From Streptomyces luomodiensis (GTDB taxonomy: Bacteria; Actinomycetota; Actinomycetes; Streptomycetales; Streptomycetaceae), in the NCBI RefSeq assembly GCF_031679605.1, contig NZ_CP117522.1, forward strand, positions 4,030,001 to 4,094,000: 64,000 nucleotides of DNA. The letters run 5' to 3'. Below the pieces are notes generated by a model that had not been told where the DNA came from, ran no database searches, and saw nothing but the letters and a program-made list of their open reading frames with translations. Made by a program: the position numbers and the translations under genes. Positions 54,073 to 62,387 of this stretch are shown here, piece by piece. Within the stretch, counting starts at the first letter, position 1; every line of letters begins with the position of its first letter.

Positions 54073-56843
54073 GGCTAGGAGACGACGAAACCGTGGCCGG
54101 TTTGAATGGACTGGAAGGGCTGACGCCCCCAGAACACCTGTTCACCTGGGTAGACGTCGATGAACACCTGACGGCTTTGGCCTCTGCGGGACAGTGGCCC
54201 TCATGGCTGCGCGCGGCGGATGGCTGGTGGGATGGCTTAGAGCTCGTGGTGTCCAGCGGCACAGAAGCCGAAGAGGCGAAACGGTGGCTGGACGAGGCAT
54301 TCGGAGCAGGTTCGACCGAATGGCGTGACAGCATCCTGATGCTGCGGCTCGACGACCCGCGAACGGCCGATTTCACGGGCATGCCCGTCATTCTCAGCCC
54401 GGAGCCGGAGAACGCGAACCCACCGCGTCGTATCCCACTGTTGCGCGAGAAGCACATCACCTCGCAGCTGGCCCATCCGCTGGAGCGCCCCGCCGACGAT
54501 CGGCTTCCCGCCGATGTACAACTGGTGGCGTTCCACTCGTTCAAAGGGGGAGTCGGGCGCACAGTGCACGCCGTCGCAATGGCCGACGCCATTGCCCGTC
54601 GAGGCGGAAGCGTCCTGCTGATCGACGCGGACCTTGAAGCGCCGGGAATCACGTGGATGCACAAGGCTCAGGGAGGCCAGCTCGACTTCTGTTACGAGGA
54701 TCTGCTCGCCCTGCTTCAGGGGTCCGAGGATGGAAGCTGGTCCGCTGCCGTGGACATCGCCGCCGAGTACCTGCCGAACCAACAAGTCGGACGGTTCGCA
54801 AGCGGTGGCCGTGTGACCGTGCTCCCCACGAGCAGAAGGCCACAGTTGGGGCCGCCGCGCATCGAACCGGCGGATTTACTGGCGCCTGGACGCCCAGCGT
54901 ATTTCCTGACGGAGGCGCTGGCGGCGCTCGCCGCACGTGCGGGTGCGGACACCGTGGTGGTGGATCTGCGAGCTGGAGCATCCGAACTGTCGGCACCCAT
55001 CCTGCTCGACCCACGCGTCCAACGTGTCTTCGTCACCACTCTGAGCCACCAGTCCCTCGCGGGTACCGAGACGTTACTGAAGCAACTAGGACGACGAGCG
55101 CCGGCGCTCCAGGGTACCGACCCAGCAAGCTCGGTGATCATTACCCAGTTCCGGCAGGATGTGCACGAAAGCCAAGCGCAAGAGGCACGGAACCAGTTGA
55201 GAACTGCGGTGCTCTCCTCGCTGAGGCAGCCCGATGGCACAGCGGACATGGATGCCGGCTCCGGTGAAACCGGTGAAGTTGACTCGGGTGTTCTGTCACA
55301 ACCCCTGCTCAGTCCATTCCGGGAAGAGCTGCTCGCCCTCCCGTCCAGCTGGGACGCCGTACTGCGCGTGCTGGAAAGCTGCAATGTGACAGACGCTTTG
55401 GAATCGATCGTGCCCACTCCGGTCACCCGGACGGAGCCTAAGGCGGACGGGCCACAGGCTGATGTCGATTACACGATGCTTCGCCAGCGCCTCGCGGACA
55501 CCGCGCAGCCACTCATCTATGCCGAGCGAGCGGGCATGTCCTCGGCCAGCGGCTTCCTTGTGACCGATCCACTCCGCAGACTGCTGGGGGACCATCGCAC
55601 AGAGCCCCCACTGGCCCTTGTCGTAGGTGCTAAAGGGGCCGGCAAGACCTTTATGTACGCGAAGGCGTGCGCAGCTCGGACGTGGAGCGAGTTCGCCGAG
55701 CAGTCGGACATCAAGGGTGTCCGACTGTCCCTGCCGGTCGTCCCCGTGCTGGAGTCCGACAACCTCGACTATGACGACCTGACGACTCAGGATCTCAGAG
55801 AATCCTTCGCCGCCATCCACAGCGAAGCAGCGGACACAGCCGGAACGTCTCAAGAGATCAAGGACCGTCTGAGGAAGGGTTTTGCCACACTTGATGCCCG
55901 CGACGAGTTGAGTTGGCGGAAATTGTGGCTCGAGTGTCTGGCCATCGCGGCAGGCGTTCCGATGTCGGCCCGGGACGACGCGGAAGCGGCACTCACAGAC
56001 CTGGGTAAGCGGGCGCGAGCGGTGTTCGTCATCGACGGGCTCGAGGACCTGTTGCAGACCCTGGACAGCGAGGTCAAGCACACAGCACTGCGCGTCCTTC
56101 TGATCGACGTGCTTGCCTGGTTGCGTTCGCTGCGCGGGCGCCCTCTCGGCTTGGTCGTCTTCGTACGCCGAGATCTGGTGAAGCGGGCGGTCCGGCAGAA
56201 CAGCGAGCAACTCCTCGCCCGATACGAACCGTATGCGCTGCGCTGGGACAAAGAGGAAGCGCTGCGCCTCGCGCTGTGGGTCACCGCGCATGCCGACGCC
56301 CTGCCCGAGCCCATGCCAGAGTCTGAGATCGCGGAGCTGCCCTACGACGCTCTGGTGGAAGCCCTCATCCCGGTGTGGGGGTGGAAAATGGGTACGGAGA
56401 AATCCAAGGAAGCACGCTCCCACCTATGGGTGCCCGCCGCTCTCGGGGACTTCAGGGACCAGGTGCAGGCCAGGGACGTCGTGGTATTCCTGGCCGAAGC
56501 AGCTCGTCAGTCGATTCCCCAGGCACAGTGGGAAGACCGCGTGCTCGTACCAAGCGCCATGCGCAAAGCACTGCTCGCATGCAGCAGAATCAAAATCAGC
56601 GCGATCCAAGACGAAAGCCAGGAGATCGGTAATCTGTTGAGCCGACTCCAGCAGGTCCGCGAGCCCGTCACGGTGCCTTTCTGGCTGGAGGAGGTAGGGC
56701 TGGAGGTACAGGAAGCGGACTTTCTCGTGGACTCCGGCGTCTTCGCACGAGGCAACGATGGCCGCTACTGGGTAGCCGAGATCTACCGGCACGGGCTGGG
56801 ATACGGCAGTGAGCGAAGGGCCAAGGTGCTGTGGCGGAAGTAA
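54054..56843 (+). CDS. KGGVGR-variant ParA-like plus STAND-like double ATPase
   Basis: A 929-aa protein. About 150 residues of unassigned N-terminal domain precede a SIMIBI/ParA-like domain with deviant Walker A FHSFKGGVGRT (Lys164, Arg169), DADLEAPGI and VVDLRAGASELSAP. A second P-loop domain has GAKGAGKTFMY (Lys531) and the Walker B-like AVFVIDGLEDLL (Asp661), a STAND/AAA layout. The C-terminal 250 residues are helical and end in a small winged-helix-like segment. KGGVGR-type ATPases occur in uncharacterised bacterial conflict systems. GTG 54093, preceded by AGGAG, is an alternative start. Its only partner is the overlapping small protein. Confidence 0.75.
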   Translation: MVRAGLRLGDDETVAGLNGLEGLTPPEHLFTWVDVDEHLTALASAGQWPSWLRAADGWWDGLELVVSSGTEAEEAKRWLDEAFGAGSTEWRDSILMLRLDDPRTADFTGMPVILSPEPENANPPRRIPLLREKHITSQLAHPLERPADDRLPADVQLVAFHSFKGGVGRTVHAVAMADAIARRGGSVLLIDADLEAPGITWMHKAQGGQLDFCYEDLLALLQGSEDGSWSAAVDIAAEYLPNQQVGRFASGGRVTVLPTSRRPQLGPPRIEPADLLAPGRPAYFLTEALAALAARAGADTVVVDLRAGASELSAPILLDPRVQRVFVTTLSHQSLAGTETLLKQLGRRAPALQGTDPASSVIITQFRQDVHESQAQEARNQLRTAVLSSLRQPDGTADMDAGSGETGEVDSGVLSQPLLSPFREELLALPSSWDAVLRVLESCNVTDALESIVPTPVTRTEPKADGPQADVDYTMLRQRLADTAQPLIYAERAGMSSASGFLVTDPLRRLLGDHRTEPPLALVVGAKGAGKTFMYAKACAARTWSEFAEQSDIKGVRLSLPVVPVLESDNLDYDDLTTQDLRESFAAIHSEAADTAGTSQEIKDRLRKGFATLDARDELSWRKLWLECLAIAAGVPMSARDDAEAALTDLGKRARAVFVIDGLEDLLQTLDSEVKHTALRVLLIDVLAWLRSLRGRPLGLVVFVRRDLVKRAVRQNSEQLLARYEPYALRWDKEEALRLALWVTAHADALPEPMPESEIAELPYDALVEALIPVWGWKMGTEKSKEARSHLWVPAALGDFRDQVQARDVVVFLAEAARQSIPQAQWEDRVLVPSAMRKALLACSRIKISAIQDESQEIGNLLSRLQQVREPVTVPFWLEEVGLEVQEADFLVDSGVFARGNDGRYWVAEIYRHGLGYGSERRAKVLWRK

Positions 56844-56847
56844 GCGC

Positions 56848-56925
56848 CCGAGCATCACGCTGACCTTCGCGACGGTCTCCTGGGACGCATTCATACGCGA
56901 GCTGAAGACCGGCCGCCGTCCCTGA
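56848..56925 (+). pseudogene. DUF397 3'-end remnant
   Basis: Immediately after the ATPase stop, 25 codons read SITLTFATVSWDAFIRELKT followed by GRRP and TGA, the conserved C-terminal strand and helix of DUF397 proteins. There is no start codon and no N-terminal half. It marks the right junction of the inserted module. Confidence 0.75.
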
Positions 56926-56959
56926 GTCGGCCAGGGGCCGGTCCCCATCGTCATTCCGG

Positions 56960-57147
56960 GCCCGCCGGACCCTCGTACGCGGGGGTCCGGCGGGCCGCGG
57001 ACTCCCTCAAAGAACCGGGATAGAGAACTCCCGCCCACCCACCCTTCTCGCTGGTCACCCGTACGAGTGACCAGCTTGCGGGCGAAGCACGCCGGTCGTT
57101 ACGTTCACCGCAACACAACCGCAAACAGACGACGGCCCCCGCCGGGA
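56960..57147. repeat. Right direct repeat of the HEPN/KGGVGR module
   Basis: Part A (56960-57029) contains a strong hairpin (CCCGCCGGACCC and its complement) matching the left copy with about eight differences. Part B (57101-57147) is 46/47 identical to the left copy. The parts are 71 bp apart here but 3 bp apart on the left, so one side has an insertion or deletion. Confidence 0.88.
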
Positions 57148-57186
57148 CGGCAATCCCGATCGAGGGCCTGACCGATTCAGGAAGAG

Positions 57187-58062
57187 ATGAGCTTCCCGAT
57201 GGCTGAGCCGCAGTCTAACGCGCCCAAGCGCGCCGACGCCGGAGCTCCGACCTCCGGCGTGATCCACGTCCGTACCCGCCTCACCGCCGACTTCACCGTC
57301 ATCGCCAACGCCCTCGCGCAGCGGCGCGGAAGCGCGGTCACGATCGGCGTGGCGGCCTACATCTCCTCGCTCCCCGACGGCACCCCCGTGAGCATCGCCG
57401 CGCTGTGCGAGCACTTCACCGAGGGCGAGATCCTGATCTCGCGGGCGTTACGGGAGCTGGAGGCCGCCGGCTACCTGGAGCGGCGGCGGGAGCGCGGGCC
57501 CGGGGGCGTCATCCGTACCCGGACCTACTTCTACGACGTCCCAGACGGTTGCCCTCCGCCCACCCCACCGCGTCCCCGAAGGTCCCGGCCAAGCCCGGCG
57601 CAGGACGTCCCCGCCCCGCGTACGGCACCGCAGGCGCCCGAGCCGTCGGCCCCCTCACTCTCCGAGGCCGAACTCTCCGAGGCCGACGAGCAGGCCGTCA
57701 CCATCCTGGCCTCGCTGCGCGTCCTCGACCCCCGGCTGATCCTCTCCCGTCGGGACGTCGCCGAACTCGCGCCCGCCGTCGCCCGATGGCTCTCCGCCGG
57801 TGTCGGGCCCGCGCAGATCACCCGGGCGCTCACCGCACGGCTTCCCGATCGCCTCCTGACCCGTCCCGCCCGCATCCTCGCCTTCCGGCTCAACGAGGCT
57901 CCGCTCCCCGTACCCACCCCGGCCGCCTCACCCAGCCCGCCGCCCGTCCTCCCCTGGCGGACCTGCCACGGCTGCGACCGCGCCTTCCGTTCCGCGACCG
58001 GCGGCCGCTGCCGCGACTGCCGAGCCGCCGCCTCCGGCGAGGACCTGCGGGCGGCCTGCTGA
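57187..58062 (+). CDS. Helix-turn-helix protein with C-terminal zinc-ribbon-like motif
   Basis: A 291-aa probable DNA-binding protein. A winged-helix region reads RRGSAVTIGVAAYISSLPDG, CEHFTEGEILISRALRELEA and AGYLERRRERGPGG. A Pro-rich middle follows, and the C-terminus has CHGCDRAF and GGRCRDCRA, a CxxC...CxxC zinc motif. Similar proteins are present in many copies in Streptomyces and are sometimes linked to integrated elements. ATG 57187 is used; ATG 57199 is an alternative. Its leader contains the right direct repeat. Confidence 0.8.
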   Translation: MSFPMAEPQSNAPKRADAGAPTSGVIHVRTRLTADFTVIANALAQRRGSAVTIGVAAYISSLPDGTPVSIAALCEHFTEGEILISRALRELEAAGYLERRRERGPGGVIRTRTYFYDVPDGCPPPTPPRPRRSRPSPAQDVPAPRTAPQAPEPSAPSLSEAELSEADEQAVTILASLRVLDPRLILSRRDVAELAPAVARWLSAGVGPAQITRALTARLPDRLLTRPARILAFRLNEAPLPVPTPAASPSPPPVLPWRTCHGCDRAFRSATGGRCRDCRAAASGEDLRAAC

Positions 58063-58167
58063 GCGACCCCGGTGGGGAGCTGGGCCGAAAGGGGGCTTTT
58101 ATGGGGCGTTCCGGCACGCTGCCGCGCCATCCGGTGGGCATTCGGATGATCGTGTGAGAAACCATCC

Positions 58168-60099
58168 GTGCCGCGTCGACCGATGGGATGCGCCGTGCCC
58201 CGGTTCACGATGCCCCTCACCGCACCGCCCGCCGCTCCCCGTCCCTGGCTCGCCGAGCCGCCGCCGTTGGTGCGCGGGTACCGGCGTACGGTGCCGCTGC
58301 CGTTGCGTCGCGCGGTTGTCGCCGTGACCGGTCCCGGGCTGCGCCGGGCGGCCCTGCGGGGCCTCGGTGGGCTGTCGGCCGTCTCCGGTGCGCTGTGGCT
58401 GCGCCGGGTGCGGTGGCGGATGCGCCGGGCGGGGCTGCTGGCGGGGGCCGGACGGATGGTGGTCGCCGACCGGTCGGTGACGGCCGGCCGGCGAGGTGTC
58501 GCCCATGTGGCGACCCTGGTCCCCTGCCCCACCCCGCTGTTCGGGCGCGCCGAGAATCTGCGGCTGGTGTGCGCGGCCCTGGACCGGGCGTGCCTGGACC
58601 ACTTCGTGGTCCGCTGCTACGACGATGCCGGCTCGGCCGTGGGCGTCCGGGCCGATCAGCGGGCGGAGGTGGTCGAGGCGCTGACCGCGCTGTGTGCCGA
58701 GGAGGCCGGCTATGTCTCACTGCCCCCGCGGCCCGGCCCGGCGGCGGCCCCGCCCCGGTTCGGCGGTACGCGACGGGCCTGGCGGCGGCTGGCCGCCGCC
58801 CCCGTGGTCCGTTTCACCCGTTTCCACGCCGACCCCGGCGGACGGCTGGTCCTCGGCCCGGCGCACGGCTGCGACGTCGAGTTCTGGGAGCCCGGCGGGC
58901 AGGGCGAGGAGCGGGTGCTGACCGCGCCGCGCTGCAACCGCGCCACCGCGTCGGTGCCGCTGGTGGGCGAGCCGGTCCGCGCCTGCGGCCAGCTGTTCAC
59001 CCGGCTCGCCCCGGCCATCGGCTGGCAGCCGGGGCCGCTGGTGCGCACCCGCCCGGAGTTCCTCACCCGGCTGCCGGACGAGGTTCGCTTCCCCATCGAC
59101 GTCGTCTACACCTGGGTCGACGGCTCGGACCCGCAGTGGCAGCGGCGACGGGCCGCCCTCGCGGACGGGGGCTATCACGCGGAGGCCGCCAACGCCGCCC
59201 GCTACGCCAACCGCGACGAGCTGCGCTACTCGCTGCGCTCGCTGTACCTGTACGCCCCCTGGGTGCGCCACATCTATCTGGTGACCGACCGTCAGGTACC
59301 CGACTGGCTCGCCACCTCGCACCCGGGGGTCACCGTCGTCGACCACCACGACATCTTCGACGACCCCGGTGTGCTGCCCACCTTCAACTCCCATGCCATC
59401 GAGACCCGGCTGCACCACATCGACGGACTCGCCGAACACTTCCTCTACTTCAACGACGACGTCTTCCTCGGCTCACCGGTCACCCCGCAGGACTTCTTCC
59501 TCGCCAACGGCGTCTCGAAGTTCTTCCCCTCCCGCGCGCTGATCCCGCTGACCCCCGTGGGCCCCGGCGACGTCCCCGGATCGGCGGCGGGCAAGAACAA
59601 CCGGGCCCTGCTGGAGGAGCGGTTCGGCACGGCCGTCACCCAGAAGATGAAGCACACCCCGCACGCCCTGCGCACCAGCGTCCTCGCCGAGATCGAGCGG
59701 GAGTTCCCGGAGGCGGTCCGCGCCACCACGGCCAGCCGGGTGCGGTCGGCCTCGGACATCTCCGTACCGTCCTCGCTCCACCACTATTACGCCTTCCTGA
59801 CCGGACGCGCGGTCCCCGCCCAGCTGCGCCACGACTACGTCGACCTGGCCCAGCCGACCGTCCGCGCCCGGCTGGCCGGACTGCTGCGGACCCGCCACTG
59901 CCAGGCGTTCTGCCTCAACGACACGGTCTCCTCCGAACACGACCTCGAGGACCAGCCGGCCCTGGTCCGCGCCTTCCTCGACGCCTACTTCCCCCTCCCC
60001 AGCCCGTTGGAGCGGGCCGTCACCCGGCAGGAGACCCGGTACGGCCTCCGGGCGGGCGGACGGGGCGTATCGGCGGGCGCGGGCGCCGCCCGTACGTAG
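58168..60099 (+). CDS. Stealth-family glycan phosphotransferase
   Basis: About 643 aa. The Stealth conserved regions are all visible: CR1 IDVVYTWVDGSDPQW, CR2 NRDELRYSLRSLYLYAPWVR, CR3 HAIETRLHHIDGL with FLYFNDDVFLG, and CR4 near CQAFCLNDT. These enzymes transfer hexose-1-phosphate units to build phosphate-linked capsule or wall polymers. An N-terminal extension of about 260 residues is basic and variable. GTG 58168 is the first start; ATG 58183 and ATG 58210 are alternatives. It converges on the glycosyltransferase gene with 2 bp between stops. Confidence 0.9.
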   Translation: MPRRPMGCAVPRFTMPLTAPPAAPRPWLAEPPPLVRGYRRTVPLPLRRAVVAVTGPGLRRAALRGLGGLSAVSGALWLRRVRWRMRRAGLLAGAGRMVVADRSVTAGRRGVAHVATLVPCPTPLFGRAENLRLVCAALDRACLDHFVVRCYDDAGSAVGVRADQRAEVVEALTALCAEEAGYVSLPPRPGPAAAPPRFGGTRRAWRRLAAAPVVRFTRFHADPGGRLVLGPAHGCDVEFWEPGGQGEERVLTAPRCNRATASVPLVGEPVRACGQLFTRLAPAIGWQPGPLVRTRPEFLTRLPDEVRFPIDVVYTWVDGSDPQWQRRRAALADGGYHAEAANAARYANRDELRYSLRSLYLYAPWVRHIYLVTDRQVPDWLATSHPGVTVVDHHDIFDDPGVLPTFNSHAIETRLHHIDGLAEHFLYFNDDVFLGSPVTPQDFFLANGVSKFFPSRALIPLTPVGPGDVPGSAAGKNNRALLEERFGTAVTQKMKHTPHALRTSVLAEIEREFPEAVRATTASRVRSASDISVPSSLHHYYAFLTGRAVPAQLRHDYVDLAQPTVRARLAGLLRTRHCQAFCLNDTVSSEHDLEDQPALVRAFLDAYFPLPSPLERAVTRQETRYGLRAGGRGVSAGAGAART

Positions 60100-60101
60100 T
60101 G

Positions 60102-62267
60102 CTACGCGGGCCCCACCCGTACGTAGTGCTCCAGCCGGACGCCGGGCAGGCACAGCGAGTAGGCCAGCCGGAAGGGGCCGGTCAGCGTGGCCGCCTTCGC
60201 CGGGTGTGCCTCGGGCTCATCGGCTGCGATCAGCCATGCCGATCGCGTCCCGTCCAGCCGCCGCAGCAGCTCGGCGGGGCCGACGTCGATCCCGTAGAGC
60301 GTTCCGGAGGCGGGACCGGGGGTCTTGAGCGCGATGTCCCGCAGACCGGCGAGGGGGCGCGGATAGGCGATCGCGATCCGCCGCTCCTTGGGCGGGTCGT
60401 ACAGCACGGGGTCGCCCGGCCGGGTGAGCCGGCCCAGCGTGGCGGCCAGTGCCGCCAGGTCGTCCTGGCGGCTGAACGGCTGCCGTTCCCACTGGTGCAG
60501 CGGGAGCTGCCAGACGAAGGCGCCGCCGACCGCGAGGACCCCGGCCGCGGCGACCCCGGCCCCGGTGACCCCGGCCCTGGCTACCTTGGTCACGGCCAGC
60601 CCGGTGGCCGCCCGGGAAACGCGCGGCCGGTCCGCCACCGCCCCCGCCAGCCGGTCCGCCCCCGCCGCGGCCAGCAGGGGGACGCCCGCGAGAGCGAAGA
60701 GCAGATAGCGCTCGTGGAAGCAGGGGCGGTAGAGGGCGAGCGCGAAGAGCAGAACGGGCGGAACGCAGACGAGGGGAAGGGCCACGGCGGTCAGCGACCC
60801 CCGCCGGGGGCGGACCAGGGCGACGGCGATCAGCAGGAGGTTGCCGGCCAGGACGAGCGCGCTGGGTCCCGCGAACTCCTCGGCCATCGCCCACAGGCGG
60901 CCCAGCGTCGGAGGGCGCATCCAGGCGAGTTGCGCGCTCTGCCGCCGGGCCAGCACCGCCAGCGGCACCACCGCCACCACCGCCCCGGCCGCCGCGGTGC
61001 CCCAGCCCCACCACACGCGGCGCGGGGCGCGCGAGAGAAGCAGCGTCAGGGCGTGCGCGGTGAGCAGGAGCACCGCGAAGACGTGCAGCAGCGCGGTCAC
61101 GGCCACCACACCCCCGTACGCCGCCCACCGCCACCCCGCCGCGCGGGCCCTCGTAGCGGACCCACCTGGTCCGGCGACCGGACCCGGTCCGGAGGCCGGA
61201 CCCGGCGCCAGCGCCGGCGCGGCCCGCGCCAGGCGAGGCACGTCGCCGCGGACCGGTGACACGTCGATGGAGGCAGGTGGCACATCGGCGGAAGCAGGTG
61301 GCACGTCGCCGCAGGCCGATGGCAGGTCAGTGGGGGCCGATGGCACGTCGCCGCAGGCCGGTGACACGTCGGCGGGAGCAGGTGGCACATCACCGCGAAC
61401 CGGTGACACATCACCGCAGGCCGATGGCACGTCGCCGCAGGCCGGTGACACGTCGCCGCAGGCCGGTGACACGTCGCCGCAGGCCGGTGACACGTCGCCG
61501 CAGGCCGGTGGCACGTCGCCGCAGGCCGGTGGCACCTCGGCGGGAGCAGGTGACACGTCGCCGCAGGCCGGTACTGCCGAACGGCTCGGTGTGCCCGGTG
61601 GCGTCCCGCCCGTGGCCCCGGCCGGGCCGGACGCCACCCCGGAACCGGGTGCGGACGCCGCAGGCGGTGCCGTCCTGCCCACGGGCCCGGCCGGGCCGGA
61701 CGCCGCCTCGGGGCCTGGTGTGGGCGCCGGACCCGGCGCGGCCCGGCCCAGCGGCGCGGCCCGGCCCGGCGGCGCGGGCCGCGGGGCGAGCCCGGCCGCG
61801 CCCATCAGCAGATACGTCGCCCAGGCCGCGCCCGCCGCGACCAGCGCGTAGGAGCGGCCCTCCTGGGCGTAGTGGGTGACCACGGGCGTGGCCGCGTAGA
61901 GCAGTCCGGCCCACAGGCCCACCCGGGGCCGGGCGAGGCGGCAGCCCAGGGCGGCGACGAGGCCGGTGGCGGCCACGGCGGCCAGCACCGACGGCAGACG
62001 CATGGTCACCTCGGTGGGCCAGGCCGCCAGCACCGGGTGCATCAGCAGGTAGTAGAGCCCGTGGACGGCGTCCACGGTGCTGAGCGTGTCGCGGATCTGA
62101 GGGAGGGTCCGCCGCGCCATCTGGTACGTCGCGGACTCGTCACGCCACATCGTGCCCCGGTCCAGGCCCCACAGCCCCAGCCAGAGCATGACGGCCATCG
62201 GTACCACGACCGCCGTCGGCACGGAGACCGCCGTCGGCACGGGAATCGCACGCTTGCGCCCGTTCAC
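60102..62267 (-). CDS. Polytopic membrane glycosyltransferase (GT39/GT-C type) with repeat insertion
   Basis: About 721 aa. The N-terminal extracytoplasmic loop carries the acidic GT-C motif (MWRDESATYQMARR) and DAVHGLYYLLMHPVLAAWP. About ten membrane helices follow and a C-terminal soluble part (DDLAALAATLGRLTRPGDPV). It probably adds a sugar from a polyprenyl-phosphate donor to a surface polymer or protein. A hydrophilic insertion of about 180 residues between helices contains 16 heptads of the ACGDVSP type. GTG 62267, preceded by GAGGTGAGC, is preferred over TTG 62291. It is divergent from the TagF-like gene. Confidence 0.85.
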   Translation of the reverse strand: MNGRKRAIPVPTAVSVPTAVVVPMAVMLWLGLWGLDRGTMWRDESATYQMARRTLPQIRDTLSTVDAVHGLYYLLMHPVLAAWPTEVTMRLPSVLAAVAATGLVAALGCRLARPRVGLWAGLLYAATPVVTHYAQEGRSYALVAAGAAWATYLLMGAAGLAPRPAPPGRAAPLGRAAPGPAPTPGPEAASGPAGPVGRTAPPAASAPGSGVASGPAGATGGTPPGTPSRSAVPACGDVSPAPAEVPPACGDVPPACGDVSPACGDVSPACGDVSPACGDVPSACGDVSPVRGDVPPAPADVSPACGDVPSAPTDLPSACGDVPPASADVPPASIDVSPVRGDVPRLARAAPALAPGPASGPGPVAGPGGSATRARAAGWRWAAYGGVVAVTALLHVFAVLLLTAHALTLLLSRAPRRVWWGWGTAAAGAVVAVVPLAVLARRQSAQLAWMRPPTLGRLWAMAEEFAGPSALVLAGNLLLIAVALVRPRRGSLTAVALPLVCVPPVLLFALALYRPCFHERYLLFALAGVPLLAAAGADRLAGAVADRPRVSRAATGLAVTKVARAGVTGAGVAAAGVLAVGGAFVWQLPLHQWERQPFSRQDDLAALAATLGRLTRPGDPVLYDPPKERRIAIAYPRPLAGLRDIALKTPGPASGTLYGIDVGPAELLRRLDGTRSAWLIAADEPEAHPAKAATLTGPFRLAYSLCLPGVRLEHYVRVGPA
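61233..61575. repeat. 21-bp tandem repeat inside the glycosyltransferase gene
   Basis: About 16 units of 21 bp (GCCGGTGACACGTCGCCGCAG and variants on the plus strand), encoding heptads on the minus strand. The length is a multiple of three, so copy-number change keeps the frame. Four adjacent units near 61440-61520 are nearly identical. Confidence 0.92.
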
Positions 62268-62387
62268 GCTCACCTCACCGGTCCCGGCCAAGAGCAGCCG
62301 GGAGCAGAAACAACAAAAGGCATAAATACGACTATTCGCCTACAGTGTGCAGTCAGGACGACTCATCCGCCGCGAAGGGCACGCGCC

